A DNA stretch of 62,346 nucleotides from Candidatus Methylaffinis lahnbergensis (GTDB lineage: Bacteria > Pseudomonadota > Alphaproteobacteria > Rhizobiales > Beijerinckiaceae), in NCBI GenBank assembly GCA_002890675.1, contig PEFW01000012.1:1-62346 (forward strand). The letters run 5' to 3'. Positions 56,883-62,346 of the stretch are shown here, one piece after another (the stretch's first letter is position 1; every line of letters begins with the position of its first letter). A program made the position numbers and the translations under genes. The notes under the pieces are model-generated. The model was not told where the DNA came from. It searched no databases and saw only the letters and a list, made by a program, of their open reading frames with translations.

Positions 56883-58243
56883 TCAATAGTCGGCCCAAAT
56901 CTTCAGAGCTTCGTTCTTTTCTTTTGAATAGGGCGGGAAAAGGTGATCGATAGCGACATCCGGCGGCGAAATAAGCATTGCCTTGGCATGCGTGAGCATA
57001 TCGAAGCCATGCTTACCGTAGTAATGCCCCATTCCAGACGGACCAACTCCTCCGAATGGCATCGTCTCGATGAAGAGGTGGACATTGACTTGGTTCACTG
57101 CTCCGCCGCCATACGAATAAAGCGATCAATCGTCTTCTGATCACGGCTGAAGACGAACGCGGCCAAGGGGTGCGGCGTGGCTGCAATCCTGCCAAACGCC
57201 TCGTCAAGTGTCTTGTAGGTAAGGATTGGTAGGATCGGCCCGAACACTTCATCTTGCATGATCTTATCGTCTCACGTGACGGGATAGATGATCGTGGGGT
57301 CAAGGTAGCGGGCCTTTGGATCGGATGAGCCGCCTGAAACAATCTTCGCAGGATCGATAAGGGCCGAAAGGCGTGACACGTCGCGTGCGCTGATGACCCG
57401 CGAGTAGTCGGAATTGTTACTGGGGTCGTCGCCATAAAGTTCAACGAGGGCCCTTTTTGCTTCGGCGACGAAAGCATCGGCGACCGACTCATGGACATAG
57501 GCGTAGCCCGGAGAAGTGCACCACTGCCCGCCCCAAGCCATCGTACCCCAGACGATCTTCTTTGCCGCGTCTGGAATGTTGGCGGTTTTGTCGACTAAGG
57601 CGGGATTTTGGCCACCAAGTTCGAGTAGAACTGGCGTGAGGTTCTCGGCAGCTGCACGCGCGACAACCTTTCCGGTACTTGTGCTGCCGGTAAAGAAGAT
57701 GAAATCGAACGGCAGCTTGAGGAGTTCGGTCGACTCCTCCCTGTGGCCGGCCACGGCAAAGACCGCCCTAGGATCGAAGTATTTCGGGACCAGTTCAAGC
57801 AGCAGCGCCGAGGTCATGGGCAGCGCCGAGCTCAGTTTGAGAATACAGGTATTTCCGGCTGCCAGAGCAGTTATCGCGGGGCGAATCAACAGCGTGATGA
57901 AGGGACCCACTATCAAGGCCGCTCCGTAGGGCTCGCGATACACAACACCCTTATGGCCGGTCTCGGCTAACGCCCGTGGCACTGGCGCCTCGGTTGGAGT
58001 CATCCAGGATTCGAGTTGGCTCTTCTGAAACTCGGTCTCACTGATGCTCATGACGGTCTCGAAGATGTATTCTTGGCTAGCGGTCTTGAAGTCCCGAGCG
58101 ACCGCGTTTTGAACGGCAGCCTCGTTTTCCTTGATCATCCGCCCCATTCGATCGAGTTGCTCGACCCTCCATTCGTAGGTGCGGGTGACGTTGGTGGCAA
58201 AGTAAGCCTTCTGGGCGTCAAAAAGATCTTGATACGGATTCAT
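56883..58243 (-). pseudogene. Aldehyde dehydrogenase with nonsense codon and frameshift
   Basis: From ATG 58243 the frame reads a class-3-like aldehyde dehydrogenase: YREPYGAALIVGPFITLLIR, FIFFTGSTSTGKVVARAAAE, LTPVLLELGGQNPALVDKTA, and WGGQWCTSPGYAYVH with the region of the catalytic Cys. TGA at 57272-57274 interrupts YPVT-x-DDKIMQDEVFGPILP, where Trp would be usual; the frame continues to FVFSRDQKTIDRF. Near 57118 a one-base shift is needed to reach SYGGGAVNQVNVHLFIETMP and the intact end LFPPYSKEKNEALKIWADY. Everything else is well preserved, so inactivation is recent, or the changes are sequencing errors. Confidence 0.85.
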
Positions 58244-58255
58244 CGTGATCTCTCC

Positions 58256-58696
58256 TCAAAACTCGGGATTGCCCTCGAACTGGGTGGCGCCGGTTACCGG
58301 ACTGACCCAGGGCCTGCGACGCGTGACGAACATCTCCAGGTCAGGTTGGTACCACTCGTTGGAGTCGATGCTCCCGGCCTTGACGAACATGATATCGCCC
58401 GTCACGTCGGCCTCGGTTGTGAGCGGCGAACCGCAGCCCGGGCAATAGCGGCGCAGGACCCTGAGCCCGCTCGAAACGATGTCGTCGAAGACCGCTGTCT
58501 CACCGGTGATCGTTATCGCGCTGCGGTGTATGAAGATGACCGTCGAGAAGGCGCTCCCGGATTGCGGCCGGCAGCGGTTGCAATGGCAAAGGCCGGTAGC
58601 GAGAGGCTTTTCCGCGATGGTGTAGCGCACAGCGCCGCACATGCAGCCGCCCGTCATACGTTCCGGTGGTTGTGGAAGATCGTCGCTCATGGTCAT
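58256..58696 (-). CDS. GFA-family (glutathione-dependent formaldehyde-activating-like) zinc protein
   Basis: 146 aa. The Cys pattern is GGCMCGAVRY, LCHCNRCRPQSGS and YCPGCGSPL, the two zinc sites of the GFA/CENP-V fold; C-terminal KAGSIDSNEWYQPDLEMFV. Original members were described as speeding the formaldehyde-glutathione reaction; most homologues are uncharacterised. It lies just upstream (13 bases) of the aldehyde dehydrogenase pseudogene on the same strand. Start 58696 or the second Met at 58690. Confidence 0.85.
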   Translation of the reverse strand: MTMSDDLPQPPERMTGGCMCGAVRYTIAEKPLATGLCHCNRCRPQSGSAFSTVIFIHRSAITITGETAVFDDIVSSGLRVLRRYCPGCGSPLTTEADVTGDIMFVKAGSIDSNEWYQPDLEMFVTRRRPWVSPVTGATQFEGNPEF

Positions 58697-58732
58697 CTGA
58701 TGCTTCGCGATTGTGGGGGTGGGAATGCGGCG

Positions 58733-59269
58733 TCACGCCATGGAGAGAACCATCCTGAAGCTCGCCTTGCCGGCCATCATCTTCGCGTAGGCCTCCAGGG
58801 CCCGTTCGAGCGGCATCGTCTCGATCATGGCGGCGATGCCGCTAAGAGCGCTGAACCTGAGCGTCGCGTCTCCCGTCGCCGGGTTGCCGGTGAGCGCACC
58901 CTCGATTTTGCGACTGCTGAACAGCAAGTCCGTACCCGCGACCTCAATTGGCTCGGGGCCTGCGCCAAGGACAATTGCAACTCCGCCCGGCCGCAGACCC
59001 TTGATGGTGTGCGAGACCGTCCTTCCCGCAGAGTTCGTCATCAGAACGACTGTCGCGCCGCCGAGGGCCAGCGACGCATCGGCCGGGCTGCCCGCGCTAC
59101 TGTCGATGTAATGGTGGGCGCCAAGCTTCTTGGCTAACTCCGCCTTATCCGACCCTCGTCCGATTGCGGCAACCTCGAAGCCCATATGGCGAGCATAATG
59201 CAATTCAAGGTGGCCAAGGCCGCCGATGCCGAGGACCGCGACAGCAAGGGTAGTTTTGCGGATCGTCAT
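58733..59269 (-). pseudogene. Zinc-alcohol-dehydrogenase fragment: coenzyme domain with a foreign-looking start
   Basis: 178 codons from ATG 59269. VAVLGIGGLGHLELHYARHM begins the NAD-binding Rossmann domain of AdhP-like alcohol dehydrogenases, continued by IGRGSDKAELAKKLGAHHYI, KGLRPGGVAIVLGAGPEPIE and the usual end. The entire N-terminal catalytic domain with the zinc ligands is absent. Instead eight or nine residues (MTIRKTTLA) behind a good GGAG site precede it, as if another gene's start had been fused. It may be expressed but should lack dehydrogenase activity. A MarR-type palindrome lies 29 bases upstream. Confidence 0.75.
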
Positions 59270-59297
59270 CGGTCGTCTCCTTCCATTACGGGTAAGC

Positions 59298-59309
59298 GGG
59301 TATATACCC
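59298..59309. promoter_or_regulatory. Candidate MarR operator, copy 1
   Basis: GGGTATATACCC, a perfect 12-bp palindrome 29 bases upstream of the alcohol-dehydrogenase fragment. Identical to the site at 59947-59958 in front of the marR-type gene. Confidence 0.75.
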
Positions 59310-59510
59310 ATGTTTTGGGGAATAACAAGCCCCTTGCGGGGCTTTGAGTTCACATTTCGGTGTTTCAAGACTGCTAATGACTCGGCCGCTCCGCGATCGG
59401 GGCGATACACGTGCCTATCGGCCGTTCCAACTTGAGCGGAACGGGCCCCGCTCGGATCCCCTGGATGTCAGGGATGCGCGTTGCATTTTCTGATCGTCCT
59501 GCTCTTTATC

Positions 59511-59942
59511 TCATGTGGGAATCTGCTCACGCGCCCGAATGGTGTCGAGCTGATCGGCGAGTTCGGCGATGGCGGAAGGCTGCACCAAGGCCGCGATCCG
59601 TTCCTGAGCCTTGCGCCAATGCGGCAGTGCCGCCTCGATCGCGGCCTCGCCCGCGGCGGTGAGATGGGCGACGCGCTCGCGCTGGTCGACGTTCCCAACC
59701 TCGATCCGAACCAAGCCGCGGCGCTCCAGCGGATTGAGGTTGCGGCCCATCGTGGAGCGGTCCAGCGCGGCCTCCGCGGCCAGGCGCGTGACGGGCAGAG
59801 GGCCATGGCGAGCGAGCTTGCGCAGGATGGTGAACTGGGTGTTGCGCAACCCAGAGGGCGCCAGAGCCGCATCATAGGCGGCGGTGACCGCCCGCGCGGC
59901 GCGGCGGAGTGTGGCGCAGGTGCATGGTGTCTCGAATTCCAT
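59511..59942 (-). CDS. MarR-family transcriptional regulator
   Basis: 143 aa winged-helix dimer. N-terminal dimerisation helix CATLRRAARAVTAAYDAALA, then NTQFTILRKLARHGPLPVTR, recognition helix region AAEAALDRSTMGRNLNPLER, wing GLVRIEVGNVDQRERVAHLT and C-terminal helix. It has Cys residues in the first helix (CTCATL), which could sense thiol-reactive compounds. The candidate operator at 59947-59958 is only a few bases before its start, suggesting tight autorepression; the second copy faces the alcohol-dehydrogenase fragment. Confidence 0.92.
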   Translation of the reverse strand: MEFETPCTCATLRRAARAVTAAYDAALAPSGLRNTQFTILRKLARHGPLPVTRLAAEAALDRSTMGRNLNPLERRGLVRIEVGNVDQRERVAHLTAAGEAAIEAALPHWRKAQERIAALVQPSAIAELADQLDTIRAREQIPT

Positions 59943-59946
59943 AGCC

Positions 59947-59958
59947 GGGTATATACCC
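59947..59958. promoter_or_regulatory. Candidate MarR operator, copy 2
   Basis: GGGTATATACCC directly upstream of the marR-type start at 59942, identical to 59298-59309. The TATATA centre could also be part of a promoter -10 element. Confidence 0.75.
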
Positions 59959-60129
59959 CTTTTTGGCGGGAATGCAAGCCCACCGAACCCTGCGTCTCGC
60001 CCTATTTTATCACCAATGCCTGCGTCGCAGGGATGCGTCCGGAGTCGGAAGCGTTGCCAGGCCCATGAAGATGTGCCGGAAGACGGTCCGGCGCGCGTCC
60101 TCCTTGGCAGCTACGGGTCCGCATCGAGC

Positions 60130-60225
60130 GGGGCACTGACCTCGCCATAGTCTTCGGCCGGTATTGTCGACGACACAACTGGCCGTCACTTTCTGCGAAA
60201 CGTCCAATCCAACTAAGCGGGTCAT
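60130..60225 (-). pseudogene. IS110-family transposase, N-terminal remnant
   Basis: From ATG 60225: MTRLVGLDVSQKVTASCVVD then NTGRRLWRGQ, the conserved start of IS110-type (DEDD) transposases with the first Asp in GLDVS. After about 31 codons the similarity ends and the frame runs into stops. Only the 5' end remains. The flanking 190 bases to the TetR gene show nothing else recognisable. Confidence 0.75.
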
Positions 60226-60418
60226 CGATGATCCTCCGACGGTGCGAATCACCGGGCGACACCGCCCGGATCGCGCCACTCTCGGCGGATCAGGCGCCGA
60301 CAGCGATTATCGGATGTCCACATATGGCAGAGCCATCAGAACATATTCAGCAAATGTCCATCGGCATCCATGATCGCGATGAGCGTGATCGGATTGACGC
60401 CCCCCTAAAGGCGCTGGG

Positions 60419-61081
60419 TCAGGCGACAGGCCGGTAGGCCGCAAGGAAGGTGCGGACCGCAATGCCGACCACGTGGTCGATCCGCCCGTCGCTAGGCGCC
60501 TCGACGGCATTGAAGAGGAGCGGTTTCAAAATTGTGGCAACGCAAGAATCGAGGAACTGGGCGGCTGCGACCTCGCAATCCTCGATTGTCAAAATCCCGG
60601 CGGCGACCTGACTCTCGAGATAATGACAAAGCTTCGTCACTCCCTTCGCAGGACCCGTTTCGTAGAACTCCCTGCCGATCTCCGGCATACGATTCGAGAT
60701 GGCGATGACCGTGCGCAGCGGCGACATGGCTCCTGGACGGCACAGAAATTTCACAAAGCTGCGGCCAAGCCGGGTGAGCACGGCTTCGACGTCGTGATCA
60801 GCCGAATCGAGGGAAAACACTGTTTCGGCCTGCGCCCCGCACGCCTCATGGGTAATAGCCTCGAATAGTCGCTCCTTGCTGTCGAAATAGACGTAAAGCG
60901 TCCCCTTCGAGACCCCAGCCTTACGCGCGATCTCGCCCATGCTGGCGGCATCGAACCCTTGAGCCAGAAACACCTCGCGAGCGCCCTCCATGACCTGGCG
61001 CCGTTTGGCGCTCTCCTCGTGCTCTGCCAACTCAGATTCTTCGGTCTCTGCCAGATCAGAACCCACGTTTCCACCATTCAC
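60419..61081 (-). CDS. TetR/AcrR-family transcriptional regulator
   Basis: 220 aa. Helix-turn-helix near residues 28-75: RRQVMEGAREVFLAQGFDAA, SMGEIARKAGVSKGTLYVYF, DSKERLFEAI. The C-terminal ligand domain is of the AefR/TetR_C type (AMSPLRTVIAISNRMPEIGREFY). The first 25 residues are acidic and variable. Two identical palindromes lie in the 114-base region between its start and the divergent gene at 61196, so it probably represses itself and perhaps that gene. Confidence 0.93.
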   Translation of the reverse strand: MNGGNVGSDLAETEESELAEHEESAKRRQVMEGAREVFLAQGFDAASMGEIARKAGVSKGTLYVYFDSKERLFEAITHEACGAQAETVFSLDSADHDVEAVLTRLGRSFVKFLCRPGAMSPLRTVIAISNRMPEIGREFYETGPAKGVTKLCHYLESQVAAGILTIEDCEVAAAQFLDSCVATILKPLLFNAVEAPSDGRIDHVVGIAVRTFLAAYRPVA

Positions 61082-61096
61082 ATTTGTTTGATCGAT

Positions 61097-61113
61097 GACC
61101 GAACGGTTCGGTC
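61097..61113. promoter_or_regulatory. Candidate TetR operator, copy 1
   Basis: GACCGAACGGTTCGGTC: two perfect 8-base arms around one central base, 16 bases upstream of the tetR-type start. A second identical site is 60 bases away. Confidence 0.8.
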
Positions 61114-61156
61114 TCTCATTGACATAGGGCCGGTGATGGTCTAAGTCAAGCGCACA

Positions 61157-61173
61157 GACCGAACGGTTCGGTC
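61157..61173. promoter_or_regulatory. Candidate TetR operator, copy 2
   Basis: Identical 17-bp palindrome, 23 bases upstream of the divergent gene at 61196. The exact repetition at 60 bases centre to centre (not quite six helical turns) suits a divergently acting repressor. Confidence 0.8.
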
Positions 61174-61195
61174 ACTAATAGCGAGTGGTGCGGTC

Positions 61196-61495
61196 ATGGT
61201 GTCGAAGCTTCAACGTGAGCATGATGCTCAAGCCGCCATGCTGGCCTTTCGTACAGGTCTCAGCGCCTCAATGTGCGAGGCTTGGATAGAGGCGCCAATC
61301 ACAAAATCCGCGGAGGCTATCAAGGCGGCGTTGCTGCCCGCCAGCGATGACAACTGCGTAATCGTCGCTCGGTCCGAAATCGAAGCCTACGCACTGTCTC
61401 GGGTGAAGAAACACAGCCAAGGCGAATCATGGTTGCATTCCCCCGAAACGAGATTGGTAAGCCTCAACGTGCGCTTACGCACATCCGAACTGTAG
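61196..61495 (+). CDS. Small protein, unknown
   Basis: 99 aa, soluble-looking: FRTGLSASMCEAWIEAPITK then SAEAIKAALLPASDDNCVIV and ARSEIEAYALSRVKKHS. No family recognised and no membrane segment. It begins 23 bases after a TetR-type palindrome, so it could be the regulator's target. The coding call is moderate, resting on position and on an open frame from an ATG at 61196. Confidence 0.45.
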   Translation: MVSKLQREHDAQAAMLAFRTGLSASMCEAWIEAPITKSAEAIKAALLPASDDNCVIVARSEIEAYALSRVKKHSQGESWLHSPETRLVSLNVRLRTSEL

Positions 61496-61567
61496 CCACA
61501 CGCGGCAGTGTCGCCATTATAGCCGGACCGCGGCACCTGTGGGAAGAGAATTGGGAAAGCGAAAGTC

Positions 61568-62083
61568 ATGGCCTTCTTTTCTTTGAAACACTCTGCTAGT
61601 TGCCTCAAAACAGCAGTGCTTGCGTCTGGACTATTGCTCATTTCGACGCAAGGACATGCGGAACCGGGTTGGGAAGGCCCATTCCTGGGGCTGTCCGGGC
61701 ACTGGTCGGGTGCCGGCACCGTCACCATGACGAATGGCGTCACCGAACGGATTCGCTGCAAGGCGACCTATGCGGTTAATGCCACCGGCAAGGCGGTTCA
61801 GCAAACTCTGCGCTGCGCGAGCGACAGCTACAGGGTGGAAATTAGCAGCAACGTCATCTCCGAAGGCGGCTCGCTTTTCGGCTCCTGGGTCGAGGCGACC
61901 CGAGGCGTGTCGGGAAATATTTCCGGCCGCGCCAGCGGTGCCGAGATCCTGGTGAATGTGGCTGGCGCCGGGTTCACGGCCCATCTTGACCTGCGGACCC
62001 AAGGTGACAAGCAATCGGTCTCGATAAGGCCACAAGGCGGCACCGACGTGACTGCCGTGTCGATCGCTTTGCGCAAAGGATAA
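61568..62083 (+). CDS. Exported small protein, unknown function
   Basis: 171 aa. Signal peptide residues 1-31 (LKTAVLASGLLLISTQGHA). The mature part begins FLGLSGHWSGAGTVTMTNGV followed by TERIRCKATYAV, with a Cys pair (RCKATY, LRCASDSY) and ends SIRPQGGTDVTAVSIALRKG; it looks like an all-beta periplasmic domain of a kind I know from many Rhizobiales as hypothetical proteins. Purine-rich GGGAAAGCGAAAG precedes the ATG. Confidence 0.8.
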   Translation: MAFFSLKHSASCLKTAVLASGLLLISTQGHAEPGWEGPFLGLSGHWSGAGTVTMTNGVTERIRCKATYAVNATGKAVQQTLRCASDSYRVEISSNVISEGGSLFGSWVEATRGVSGNISGRASGAEILVNVAGAGFTAHLDLRTQGDKQSVSIRPQGGTDVTAVSIALRKG

Positions 62084-62290
62084 GACTCTCAGGCCTACTA
62101 TCTGGTCGGCCACTTGCCGCCCGTTCGCGTCATGAAGCCGGATGGCGAGAAAGCCGGCCCAGGAACGTGGCCGTTGGCCGCAAGATGAAGAGTTCCGCAG
62201 TCAAGACTGCGATCACGCGAATGCGCTCTTATTGGAAATATGTCGCCGTTACCGGAGCTGTCACGCATCCGGGTGCTTTGAGTGAAACAA

Positions 62291-62346
62291 ATGTCTATGC
62301 TGACGTTTAACCGCATTTCCGGGGTTGTGCTGTTCGGGCTGGCGGC
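62291..62346 (+). CDS. Start of a further gene (partial, cut by window edge)
   Basis: ATG at 62291 opens MSMLTFNRISGVVLFGLAA, the look of an N-terminal signal peptide or first membrane helix. Too short to identify. The preceding 200 bases show nothing else. Confidence 0.4.
   Translation, partial: MSMLTFNRISGVVLFGLA

Noticed and set aside
44984..57274. TGA recoded as tryptophan in this organism
   Set aside because: Many intact genes here end in TGA exactly where their families end (for example pepN, hemA, mutual ATGA overlaps), and Trp is encoded by TGG throughout.

Overview
The window reads as a chromosomal segment of a GC-rich alphaproteobacterium, most likely Hyphomicrobiales (Rhizobiales) and perhaps near Beijerinckiaceae/Methylocystaceae. 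This is inferred from gene content: 5-aminolevulinate synthase (C4 haem route), the mitochondrial-type complex I accessory protein NDUFA12 next to a DUF2155 protein, a degP - two-component - glnE cluster, and a B12-dependent ribonucleotide reductase. No rRNA gene, complete tRNA or CRISPR array was seen. A textbook parS centromere site at 36514-36529 suggests the segment is fairly close to the chromosomal origin.

Layout. 1-225: truncated IS630-type transposase at the left edge. 0.4-5.2 kb: methylmalonyl-CoA mutase subunits MutA and MutB around a small secreted protein. 5.2-11.7 kb: small membrane protein, glyoxalase I, a cation efflux / MFS transporter pair, a YidB-like anchored coiled-coil protein and an SRPBCC protein, with a duplicated scrap of the MFS gene. 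11.8-24.5 kb: housekeeping and signalling genes (aminopeptidase N, O-methyltransferase, PAS histidine kinase, then degP, response regulator, histidine kinase and glnE on the minus strand, the last three overlapping). 24.5-27 kb: an AT-richer interval with a 22-codon ORF behind a duplicated Shine-Dalgarno, a HAF-repeat secreted protein between imperfect direct repeats, and the tail of a decayed haem-domain gene. 27-31.8 kb: hemA, amino-acid permease, DUF2155 protein, OsmC protein (disturbed frame) and NDUFA12. 31.9-36.5 kb: a 168-bp direct repeat around a tRNA-tail-like sequence, an NrdR box and nrdJ.

36.5-39.4 kb is the most exciting part. Just past parS lie two overlapping genes encoding a DUF4365 (PD-(D/E)xK-like) nuclease with an APAZ-like region, and a short prokaryotic Argonaute (MID-PIWI) whose PIWI core lacks the first catalytic Asp. 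This is the architecture of the SPARDA (DREN-APAZ + short pAgo) immune systems. Palindromic repeats separate it from the next operon.

39.9-45.2 kb: pentose-phosphate operon tkt-gnd-zwf, followed by a HAD hydrolase gene with an in-frame TGA and a transaldolase gene cut off after 31 codons. That cut-off joins a scrap of a molybdenum-hydroxylase gene. An intact paralogous cassette follows (2Fe-2S subunit, Mo-binding subunit, triheme cytochrome c), and the 3' end of the older molybdenum-hydroxylase gene lies on its other side.

50-62 kb is accessory and decaying: truncated OsmC, DUF302 pseudogene, multiply frameshifted DUF1254/DUF1214 pseudogene, quinone-oxidoreductase-like and SDR enzymes, tandem NTF2-like genes, an aldehyde dehydrogenase pseudogene, a GFA protein, a chimeric alcohol dehydrogenase fragment and an IS110 remnant. 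Two regulators there have clear candidate operators: MarR with two identical 12-bp palindromes, TetR with two identical 17-bp palindromes. The window ends in the first codons of another gene.
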